From a virus, in IMG/VR virus record IMGVR_UViG_3300024265_000143, positions 1-35,636 of that record: a stretch of 35,636 nt of DNA; one strand, written 5' to 3'. Below, piece by piece: positions 30,298-35,636 of the stretch. The position numbers and the translations under genes were made by a program. Within the stretch, counting starts at the first letter, position 1; each line of letters starts with the position of its first letter. The notes beneath the pieces were generated by a model, which was given only the letters and a program-made list of their open reading frames with translations, was not told where the DNA came from and did no database searches.

Positions 30298-30377
30298 ATA
30301 ATCCATACTTTGATAAAACTCAATGTATGGATATTCTTGATGCATTTGATGATAAAGATGAAAAGAGGTTAGCATGA
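30294..30377 (+). CDS. 27 aa peptide
   Basis: ATGA overlap with upstream gene; MNNPYFDKTQCMDILDAFDD..., acidic. The longer reading from 30177 would overlap its neighbour by 121 nt and is less likely. Confidence 0.4.
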   Translation: MNNPYFDKTQCMDILDAFDDKDEKRLA

Positions 30378-30592
30378 AAAGAGTAATAACATTTGGGCCA
30401 TATGAATGGTCAGAAAAAGGTTTTTGGTTTCAAAGAGACTATGTTCAAGAAGGTGCAGTTAGAGTTATTGATAATAGATTACTTCAAGCTGTACCACATA
30501 CAATAGAATTTGACGAACCTAAATATGATACGAAAACTCAAAGTATGGAAACTAGCGAAAAAGTATGGGCTTGGGTACCTATAGATGATTGA
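30374..30592 (+). CDS. Hypothetical protein
   Basis: 72 aa, starts MKRVITFGPYEWSEKGFWFQ; beta-rich. AAAGAGG precedes the start. Unrecognised. Confidence 0.6.
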   Translation: MKRVITFGPYEWSEKGFWFQRDYVQEGAVRVIDNRLLQAVPHTIEFDEPKYDTKTQSMETSEKVWAWVPIDD

Positions 30593-30755
30593 GAAAGAAA
30601 CACTTATAGCAGTAATGGCTATATTAACCGAACGTAAAAATTTAGCAGAATATAAATTTGCTCAAGGTCAAAAAGAATACGGTTTTATTGTACAAGAATT
30701 AGAAGAACAACAAAAAATATTCAGAAGATTACTTAACAGTTTACATACAATATGA
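30585..30755 (+). CDS. 56 aa helical protein
   Basis: ATG 30585 within the end of the previous gene; MIEKETLIAVMAILTERKN..., coiled-coil-like with IVQELEEQQKIF. Confidence 0.5.
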   Translation: MIEKETLIAVMAILTERKNLAEYKFAQGQKEYGFIVQELEEQQKIFRRLLNSLHTI

Positions 30756-30928
30756 TTGTAGATAATAAGTGTTGTAAGTGTAATTATAAGTGGAAAGATC
30801 AACCTGGAGCATTTGCTACCTATAGAGACGAAAGAGGTGCACATTGTCCCAGGTGCGGATCTGTATATTTTAAATGGGTAAGTTATCGAAATGATCTAAG
30901 GAATCATCAAAAAGATTTTCTGACTTGA
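30752..30928 (+). CDS. Zinc-ribbon protein
   Basis: 58 aa; CCKC near residue 7 and CPRCG near residue 34 make a four-Cys zinc ribbon. ATATGA junction with the previous gene. Such small ribbons often bind nucleic acid or polymerase; no partner is visible. Confidence 0.6.
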   Translation: MIVDNKCCKCNYKWKDQPGAFATYRDERGAHCPRCGSVYFKWVSYRNDLRNHQKDFLT

Positions 30929-30952
30929 TATTTCTTGAAAATTCTGTATAAT
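30925..30952 (+). promoter_or_regulatory. Promoter
   Basis: TTGATA, 16 nt, TATAAT. Confidence 0.75.
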
Positions 30953-30993
30953 ATATATTATAGATTTTTCATAAAATATTTAAGGATAAACAT

Positions 30994-31341
30994 ATGCAAC
31001 CTAAGATTTTAGTAGACTCTCTGGATTTAGTATTTCAAGAGGCTAAGATTACTCATCCATATTTTCAAAGTTGGTGGGATGAACTTAAGGATGTGATTGA
31101 CGAAGCTTATCCTGATCTTACATCGATTCAAATTGGTCGTAAGTATGTCATGGAGACAAAGAAAGGACGTGCTATTGTACAGGTAACGAAAGAAAATCAA
31201 AAGACTTGGGTCATGTACGAACTGGAGGGTTCGTCTCGTCCTGGTTGTCGTTGGATGATTGGTAAGACTTGGTGTACTGCCGAAAAAATTCAGGCTGTTA
31301 CCACAGATGCTGTCATTCCCAACACTGTGAGAGTGAAATAA
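30994..31341 (+). CDS. Hypothetical protein
   Basis: 115 aa, starts MQPKILVDSLDLVFQEAKITHP; helical N-terminal half, beta-rich second half (GRAIVQVTKENQKTWVMYEL). First gene after its own promoter; AAGGA upstream. Confidence 0.65.
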   Translation: MQPKILVDSLDLVFQEAKITHPYFQSWWDELKDVIDEAYPDLTSIQIGRKYVMETKKGRAIVQVTKENQKTWVMYELEGSSRPGCRWMIGKTWCTAEKIQAVTTDAVIPNTVRVK

Positions 31342-31342
31342 T

Positions 31343-31513
31343 ATGACATATAGAAAATGGGAAACTGAAGTTGATAACTTTATGGTAGTAAAGTATGGTG
31401 TAGGGATTGATGACATTCCTGATATGCCTTATCGCGATTGGTGGAAGAACGATATGCCAGTTAAAGATGCTGTCAAAGAAGCTATCCGCATAGTTAATGA
31501 AGGAGGATTTTAA
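31343..31513 (+). CDS. 56 aa hypothetical protein
   Basis: ATG 31343 just after the previous stop; MTYRKWETEVDNFMVVKYG..., with DWWKNDMPVKDAVKEAI. Acidic/aromatic. Confidence 0.55.
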   Translation: MTYRKWETEVDNFMVVKYGVGIDDIPDMPYRDWWKNDMPVKDAVKEAIRIVNEGGF

Positions 31514-31514
31514 T

Positions 31515-31724
31515 ATGAAAGCAGGAAGTACAGTTATAAAGAGATGTAATTGTAAATCTAAATATCAAGATTCAGTTCATGGTAAAGATTTGAGAGTACA
31601 TACTGTAGGGTCTGACAAAAGTGGAACTCAATCTATAAATTGTACTATTTGTGGTCCTTCACCTAAATCAATATCTCGTTTAGTGTCTCATGGACGAGTG
31701 CACAATAAGAAAATACACGGATGA
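31515..31724 (+). CDS. Small basic Cys protein
   Basis: 69 aa from ATG 31515 with AAGGAGG upstream; MKAGSTVIKRCNCKSKYQ, later NCTICGPSP. CxC and CxxC could bind zinc. Basic, so nucleic-acid binding is plausible. Confidence 0.55.
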   Translation: MKAGSTVIKRCNCKSKYQDSVHGKDLRVHTVGSDKSGTQSINCTICGPSPKSISRLVSHGRVHNKKIHG

Positions 31725-32011
31725 ATGATGCACAAAAAGAAAGACTTATAAAATTGATAGAGGAATGTGGAGAAGTAATCCAGATTGCCTCTAAAACTTT
31801 ACAGTACGGATTTAACGAAAGATATAAAGATAACTCAGATAATAGAGAACGTCTAGAAAAGGAAATAGCAGACGTTCTTTTTTGGGTGCTCATGTTAAAT
31901 GAGTATGATGATATTAAATTAAATAATATAGATGATTATTTAGTATCAGAAGAAATATATAAAAGAAAAATGGAATATTCACAATATCAACCTGAGAGTA
32001 CGTGGAAATGA
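31721..32011 (+). CDS. MazG-like NTP pyrophosphohydrolase
   Basis: 96 aa. LIEECGEVIQIASK gives the first acidic motif (EExxE) and LEKEIADVLFWVLML the second (ExxD), i.e. the Mg-binding four-helix core of the MazG/all-alpha NTPase fold. Likely hydrolyses nucleotides such as dUTP, modified dNTPs or alarmones; phage MazG is common. ATGA overlap with the upstream gene. Confidence 0.82.
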   Translation: MNDAQKERLIKLIEECGEVIQIASKTLQYGFNERYKDNSDNRERLEKEIADVLFWVLMLNEYDDIKLNNIDDYLVSEEIYKRKMEYSQYQPESTWK

Positions 32012-32541
32012 CTAATTCAGCTTTAGGAAAAGTATTTGATACTCTTTTAAATGCTATCAATTTATTCAGATTTTGGATAGTATTAGACCCATTTGAACAG
32101 GGAATTATATTAAGACTAGGAGAATTTCATAGAGAAGTAGGTCCTGGTTTTCATTGGCGGAGAGCTTTTAATGTTGATAGACTACTTTGGTTAAATGTAC
32201 GTAAAAAAACCAGGGATAGTTGGGAAATGACTCTAACTTCTAAAGATAATAAACCTATAACTATGTCGTTTGATATGATTGTGGAAGTAGTTAATGCCAA
32301 AAAAGCATTATTAGCTGTAGATAGTTGGACTAGTGTAGCATATACTACTTCTAAAATTATGTTATCACAAATAGTAGCTAATACCAATGCTAGTTGTATA
32401 AATGGTTCAGATTTTGCTAAAAAAGTACATAATACTATTAATCTTGTAGTACAAAATTATGGTGTTGAAGTAACTGAGTTCGGTTTAACCGATATGGCAC
32501 AAAGTAAAGCTTATCGTGTATTCACGGGGGCAAGTAAATGA
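32002..32541 (+). CDS. SPFH/Band-7 (stomatin-like) protein 2
   Basis: 179 aa. Same hallmarks as the protein at 17494: FRFWIVLDPFEQGIILRLGEFHREVGPGFHWR, then TLTSKDNKPITMSFDMIVEV and a helix with SQIVANT. Low similarity outside these, so old duplicates or independent gains. Also lacks a long coiled coil. Overlaps the MazG-like gene by 10 nt and is followed by a coiled-coil gene. Confidence 0.83.
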   Translation: MEMTNSALGKVFDTLLNAINLFRFWIVLDPFEQGIILRLGEFHREVGPGFHWRRAFNVDRLLWLNVRKKTRDSWEMTLTSKDNKPITMSFDMIVEVVNAKKALLAVDSWTSVAYTTSKIMLSQIVANTNASCINGSDFAKKVHNTINLVVQNYGVEVTEFGLTDMAQSKAYRVFTGASK

Positions 32542-32720
32542 TAAAGGAAAAACGAATTTTAAGTCAATTACAACTACTATTAAACGGTAAAAATGCAAGA
32601 ATTAGAGACTTAACTGGAGAAATAACAGAATTAAAAAGGAAATTAAATCACAGTATCCTAGTAGTATCTAGACTAGATAAAAAACTTATAGAACTAGATA
32701 AAAACGATAAAAAATCTTGA
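32538..32720 (+). CDS. Coiled-coil protein
   Basis: 60 aa, starts MIKEKRILSQLQLLLNGKNARI; almost all heptad-like helix. Coupled to SPFH 2 (ATGA), so it might supply the coiled coil that the short SPFH protein lacks (inference). Confidence 0.6.
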   Translation: MIKEKRILSQLQLLLNGKNARIRDLTGEITELKRKLNHSILVVSRLDKKLIELDKNDKKS

Positions 32721-32721
32721 C

Positions 32722-32749
32722 TTGATAATTTTTGAAAAAGCTGTATAAT
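32722..32749 (+). promoter_or_regulatory. Promoter
   Basis: TTGATA, 16 nt, TATAAT. Confidence 0.75.
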
Positions 32750-32779
32750 ATATATATAGATTGGGGAAAGGTATCTAAC

Positions 32780-32908
32780 GTGAAAGTTTTATTGATAATG
32801 GTTGTGGCAGTGGTAGCACTTAATTGGTTATACACAGTAGCACCTGGATATGCAGTTTTTATTGGTGGAGTAGCTTTACTATACGCTATACACAGTGAGT
32901 TTGGCTGA
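32780..32908 (+). CDS. 42 aa membrane protein (GTG start)
   Basis: GTG with GGGGAAAGG upstream; two hydrophobic segments around NWLYTVAPG. Own promoter. Confidence 0.5.
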   Translation: MKVLLIMVVAVVALNWLYTVAPGYAVFIGGVALLYAIHSEFG

Positions 32909-32926
32909 GCTAGTTAAAAATAATTC

Positions 32927-32955
32927 TTGACACCTTGTTCATTTTATGAGATAAT
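32927..32955 (+). promoter_or_regulatory. Promoter
   Basis: TTGACA, 17 nt, GATAAT. Confidence 0.75.
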
Positions 32956-32979
32956 ATATTTAAGTTTGAAAATTTTGTC

Positions 32980-33008
32980 TTGAAATGTTATACTAATTTT
33001 GATATAAT
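32980..33008 (+). promoter_or_regulatory. Promoter
   Basis: TTGAAA, 17 nt, TATAAT; second of a tandem pair ahead of the 31 aa peptide. Confidence 0.75.
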
Positions 33009-33045
33009 ATATAAAGTGAAAAATAAATGAGGAGGCAACATTAAA

Positions 33046-33141
33046 ATGATTGATCCCTCAATACTTAATTGGTCGGTTGTTATTTTTATATTTCTAACTA
33101 CATGGTTGTTAGTAACTATGGGAGATACTGACGGTAAATAG
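33046..33141 (+). CDS. 31 aa membrane peptide
   Basis: ATG with GAGGAGG upstream; MIDPSILNWSVVIFIFLTTW..., one helix. Confidence 0.5.
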   Translation: MIDPSILNWSVVIFIFLTTWLLVTMGDTDGK

Positions 33142-33162
33142 TTAGCAATGGAAAAATAATTC

Positions 33163-33191
33163 TTGACAATACGGTGAAAATTTCGTATAAT
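33163..33191 (+). promoter_or_regulatory. Perfect consensus promoter of structured RNA 1
   Basis: TTGACA, 17 nt, TATAAT. No ORF follows for more than 550 nt, so it serves an RNA. Confidence 0.9.
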
Positions 33192-33197
33192 ATAGAT

Positions 33198-33728
33198 ATA
33201 AATTTTAATAACCCGCGAACAAATGAAATCCTCTTGGGAGAGTGTTATTAGTAACGGGTTTAGTCTGCGGATATTAGACTTAAATTCAAGTATGCCCCGC
33301 CTGATAAGCGTAAGAACTATCACAGTTTTCCGCCGCTGAGTGGCGGGTTCTATAAATAACCAGCAGGCGCTTGTATGCCAAGCGATGAAATAATAGGCAT
33401 GGGTTCATTAGCTTCATGATACTATAACCCCGGACTAATAGGTAGAGAGCGACGGCATTCTGCTTTACCGAAAAATAGAAAGCGGTAGATACTGATTATT
33501 AGATTAATGTATCGTCAGGTGTCGGAGTCATACGTTCCCCTTGGCGTCATTGCCAGACGTAAAAGGCAAATCTAATCCACGATGAAGAGTTGTTAGTGTT
33601 AGATTAGTAAAGGATATAAGGGCTTTGATAGGGGTCTTATACCGGACTTAGAAGCAACTAGTATTTTAAGGTAAACAACCACCGGAAATGCCAGTTAAAC
33701 TATTCGTCCGCCCCACGACACGGGGCAT
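33198..33728 (+). ncRNA. Large structured RNA 1 (~530 nt)
   Basis: No coding potential on the plus strand, but dense helices: AACCCG/CGGGTT (33210/33255), CCGCC/GGCGG (near 33330-33346), CGCTTG-TATGC-CAAGCG (33368-33384) whose loop can also pair with GGCAT at 33396 (pseudoknot), TACCG/CGGTA, TACGT/ACGTA enclosing TGGC/GCCA (33531-33561) with a second possible pseudoknot TTGCC/GGCAA, and ATCTAA/TTAGAT. It ends with GCCCC-ACGACAC-GGGGC. Size, pseudoknots and proximity to tRNAs recall ROOL/GOLLD-type phage RNAs, but I cannot confirm a family. Confidence 0.75.
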
Positions 33729-33763
33729 TTATAATCAAACATATTCATAGAGTATTTTTAATT

Positions 33764-33958
33764 ATGGACAAAGAAAAAGAAGATCAACCAAAGGATTATG
33801 TAGAATTTGCAGATTTTCTTAGGGACGAATATAGTTTTTTAACTTGGAATCAAAAGATTTTATATCGTTTGCAAAACCATGTAATCAAGGTAATACTATT
33901 TGTTTTTATGGCAGGAATTTTTACTGGAGCTTATTTAGATAAGTTTCAAATATTATAA
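33764..33958 (+). CDS. 64 aa membrane protein between two giant RNAs
   Basis: Starts MDKEKEDQPKDYVEFADFL; acidic N-terminus and one transmembrane helix near the C-terminus (VIKVILFVFMAGIFTGAYL). The only gene in the last 2.5 kb of the window. No strong Shine-Dalgarno (AGAGTAT). Confidence 0.5.
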   Translation: MDKEKEDQPKDYVEFADFLRDEYSFLTWNQKILYRLQNHVIKVILFVFMAGIFTGAYLDKFQIL

Positions 33959-33960
33959 GG

Positions 33961-34536
33961 TTTTGGCTCAGAGGTAACGTGCTGCAGCGGTTGTGCTTAA
34001 CAACCTTAAAGTCGGGTTAAATTATATGGATAAACTAATATGATGGGAATTAAGGGCTGTTTGGAGTCCTGGCTTCGGCCGCAGATAATCTAGGGCGACC
34101 TAGAAAAAGGAAGAGATTATTCATATCTTCCACCAGGTGACTGGCCTATCTAAGCAAGCTAATGTGCCCTAACCCCTACGTGGGTTGCTTCAATCATTAT
34201 AGGTTGGAGATAAGGTCTACACAGTAGAGGAGATAACTGGATTCGCTGCCCTTTCGGGGGATAACCAAGGTCTGGGAACTAACAGGTTGTGCTGAGTGAA
34301 GCCTTTAACAAAGCTGTTACACTGTAAGGTAAATTAGTAATATAGCAAGTCCAAGAAAGTAATCGAGGGCGGCTATGTAATATCAACGAGAACGGTGCAA
34401 TGCCTAGTAACGTGAAGTATAGCTGAGTATCTGACAAGAGAAAGGTATCGGACGGGTTGTATTTTGTAGCTCAAAAAGGTTGCGAATCAACAGAGGTAGC
34501 TCGTTTGTGGATAAATGGTTAATTTTAAGTGATTAC
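33961..34536 (+). ncRNA. Large structured RNA 2, 5' domain
   Basis: Gene-free. Hairpins include GGTTG/CAACC (near 33990-34006), GGC-TTCG-GCC (34071-34080), CTAGG-GCGA-CCTAG with a GNRA loop inside GATAATC/GATTATT (34084-34120), AAGCAA/TTGCTT enclosing AACCC/GGGTT (34153-34190), TAACAG/CTGTTA (34281-34320), and GGCTAT/ATAGCT (34371-34424) with an AGTA...GAA loop-E-like element. It runs directly into the permuted tRNA with no terminator, so it is probably one transcript with it. Confidence 0.65.
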
Positions 34537-34667
34537 GCAGGTTCGAATCCTGCCGGGATCGCCAAAATAACATTAGTGTGAAAGGAAACATAATTTATAG
34601 TCTCCGTCTAGTGTTATTCTGATGATCCCGTAGCTGAGTCAGGTTTAGCAATTTCATGTCTAGGAAT
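34537..34667 (+). tRNA. Circularly permuted tRNA-Asp (GUC)
   Basis: The 3' part comes first: T arm GCAGG-TTCGAAT-CCTGC (34537-34553), acceptor CGGGATC (34554-34560), G73 and encoded CCA (34562-34564). After a 59-nt linker comes the 5' part: acceptor GATCCCG (34624-34630), TA, D arm GCTG...GG...TAGC (34633-34649), and anticodon arm ATTTC-ATGTCTA-GGAAT (34651-34667) with GTC at 34658-34660. All stems pair and U33, G18G19 and T54-T55-C56 are present; G73 fits Asp. The break falls in the variable loop. Linker strands AATAACATTAG (34566) and CTAGTGTTATT (34608) pair and stack on the acceptor. Sequences outside also pair (TTAAGT/ACTTAA, TTAC/GTAA). Confidence 0.82.
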
Positions 34668-35305
34668 AAACATCGTAAATGATAACATAACTTAATGCAA
34701 AGACTACCTCGGTACGATAGTGAAAATAGCTTAAACCTGAACTCACTTAGGTGGGAATTCAGGGTCGGACAGCTCGCAAGGCTAGAAGGTTTGATGGAAA
34801 GTCGCACGTAAGGGATTAGCGTCCTTGTACAGCTCTGATTAAAGGGTTGGCGGTACACCGAACATTGAGTAGCAATCGTATGACAGCTCGACACGCCGAC
34901 GAGTCTAAACTAGGCAGCTATGTAATAGTAGTGGTAGGAACCACTGGATAAAGTCTTAAGATAGAGGGATACGCAACCTCAATTGTACGGGAACTAAAGC
35001 TATTACGTAAAAGGTATAATCTCAGCCTTTTAAGAATATTTTAATAAGTGGTGCAGATAAGCTAATAGCGCAGGGGAATACTAATAGTTACGTAACCTGA
35101 ATCTGAGAATGCTATCAATATGTAGTACGATGCGCTGGTAACTAAGTAATAATTGGAAAACATATATATAGTCAGTAGGTAGAGGTGCAAACTCTAAGTC
35201 TGACCACCACTTATTAAAATATTTTTAACACCGGAAAGTCGGACTCATTAGACGCTTCTATTAAATGAAGAATTTCGCAGGAGGATTCCCTGCTCTGGTG
35301 GCCAA
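34668..35305 (+). ncRNA. Large structured RNA 2, 3' domain
   Basis: Gene-free continuation after the permuted tRNA. A long-range, nearly 19-bp helix joins 35034-35053 (AATATTTTAATAAGTGGT core) with 35205-35224 and encloses about 150 nt of further hairpins, including GTCAG/CTGAC. Other helices: GTAATAG/CTATTAC (34922/35000), AGTGG/CCACT, GAGG/CCTC, CTTC/GAAG and GCAGG/CCTGC (35277-35293). The motif GCTATGTAATA occurs in both 5' and 3' domains (34373 and 34917), suggesting repeated subdomains. Confidence 0.65.
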
Positions 35306-35311
35306 ACTATT

Positions 35312-35388
35312 GCCGAGGTAACTCAGAGAAAGAGTGCTTGGAGCTTGACTCCAGGAAGTCAGTGGTTGAAGTCCACTTCTCGGCTCCA
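35312..35388 (+). tRNA. tRNA-like, degenerate loops (anticodon unclear)
   Basis: Acceptor GCCGAGG/TCTCGGC (one G-T), D stem ACTC/GAGT, anticodon stem TTGG/CCAG with 6 bp around GCTTGAC, T stem AGTGG/CCACT, T73 and encoded CCA. Oddities: no G18G19 in the D loop, TTGAAGT T loop lacking C56, and no U33. The elbow contact would be lost, so this may be a non-decoding tRNA-like element or a decaying tRNA (UUG, Gln, would be the centre of the loop). Confidence 0.6.
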
Positions 35389-35511
35389 TATTACGCGATT
35401 ATGTTTTTAATAGACAGTTTATGATTGGATGTATAAGTTTAGGTTCTGCAGAACCACTCTTCAAGAAGGTCAAAGACGATGGTGAAACCCCATCTTTTCG
35501 CTCCAAATTAT

Positions 35512-35560
35512 GACGCCGAAGCATATCATTCAGGGATATGGACCGGATAAAGCGTCGCCA
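35512..35560 (+). other. Minimal tRNA-like hairpin with CCA
   Basis: GACGC/GCGTC stem followed by G-CCA, enclosing a CATATC-ATTCAGG-GATATG hairpin with a 7-nt loop. No D or T arm. Sits 6 nt before the terminal tRNA. Confidence 0.35.
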
Positions 35561-35566
35561 TATTAT

Positions 35567-35636
35567 TGCGGGATAGAGCAGTCCGGCAGCTCGTTAGCCT
35601 CATAAGCTAAAGGTCGGCGGTTCAAATCCGTCTCCC
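35567..35636 (+). tRNA. tRNA-Met (CAU), cut by window end
   Basis: TGCGGGA acceptor, D arm GAGC...GCTC with A11-T24 and an initiator-like D loop, anticodon arm TTAGC-CTCATAA-GCTAA, T arm GGCGG-TTCAAAT-CCGTC (one G-T pair). The last few bases lie outside. The D arm looks like initiator tRNA, but the anticodon stem lacks the three G-C pairs of tRNA-fMet, so initiator versus elongator is undecided. Confidence 0.88.

Noticed and set aside
33957-34025. tRNA at the start of RNA 2
   Set aside because: A D-arm-like stretch and a GGTTG/CAACC hairpin look tRNA-like, but there is no T arm or acceptor partner.
34537-34667. Two-piece (permuted) tmRNA
   Set aside because: The order of parts is similar, but a complete anticodon arm with GUC and a normal D arm are present, and no tag reading frame ending in an ALAA-like sequence is seen.
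33961-35305. Permuted group I intron flanking the tRNA
   Set aside because: An AGACTA stretch (near 34700) resembles part of the P7 strand, but its partner TAGTCT (near 34597) lies in the linker, on the wrong side, and no P1/IGS pairing with the anticodon-arm end was found. Left as an open possibility, not claimed.
35395-35505. A further tRNA ending TTCGCTCCA
   Set aside because: T-stem-like GATGG/CCATC and CCA are present, but no matching 5' acceptor (only GCGA with mismatches), D arm or anticodon arm could be placed.

Overview
The window is a piece of a tailed double-stranded DNA phage (or prophage) of a Gram-negative bacterium. An HK97-type packaging, capsid and tail module lies on the minus strand. 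Many tiny overlapping genes lie on the plus strand. The Gram-negative host is inferred from two outer-envelope features: a PagL-type lipid A deacylase and lipobox lipoproteins. Promoters are close to sigma70 consensus. No tail sheath gene is seen, so a siphovirus-like tail is the simplest reading, but the window is incomplete. I cannot name the host.

Layout. (1) 1-15.8 kb, minus strand, read right to left from a consensus promoter at 15795-15823: small terminase-like protein, a lipoprotein, a small protein overlapping TerL, TerL, a PagL-like outer-membrane enzyme, a mini membrane protein, an HNH protein, a membrane-anchored PAS protein, portal, a protease-capsid fusion, head-tail connectors, a tail-terminator-like protein, two paralogous tail-tube-like proteins, a G/GT chaperone pair with an in-frame -1 slippery heptamer, and the tape measure protein, which runs off the left edge. 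(2) 15.8-23.1 kb, plus strand: short transcription units, each with its own promoter and terminator, separated by a family of strong palindromes. They include an SPFH/Band-7 protein, an HExxH lipoprotein, a HAD-like protein, a DnaQ-like exonuclease, two members of a paralogous family of small putative DNA-binding proteins, and an approximately 400-nt noncoding RNA. (3) 23.1-24.9 kb, minus strand: a three-gene operon with an unusual structured leader. (4) 25.1-33.1 kb, plus strand: about 30 very small, tightly overlapping genes (ATGA or TAATG junctions). They include NADAR, low-molecular-weight phosphatase-like, zinc-ribbon, MazG-like and second SPFH proteins, plus several 24-60 aa membrane peptides. 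(5) 33.2-35.6 kb, plus strand: about 2.4 kb, almost free of genes, with very dense RNA structure that ends in a tRNA cluster.

The most unusual part is region 5. It contains a canonical-looking tRNA-Asp(GUC) whose two parts are in circularly permuted order. The T arm, 3' acceptor strand and encoded CCA come first, then a 59-nt linker hairpin, then the 5' acceptor strand, D arm and anticodon arm. It sits between two long ornate RNA domains and is preceded by a separate approximately 530-nt structured RNA with a perfect consensus promoter. GOLLD and ROOL, the giant phage RNAs often found near tRNAs, are the obvious classes to compare. I cannot assign the family from sequence alone.

How it fits together: the minus module builds and fills the particle. 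The plus modules look like early or middle host-takeover genes. Three promoters sharing one palindromic operator-like site suggest co-regulated short transcripts. NADAR, MazG-like, phosphatase-like and SPFH proteins are candidates for counter-defence or membrane remodelling; those roles are inference.
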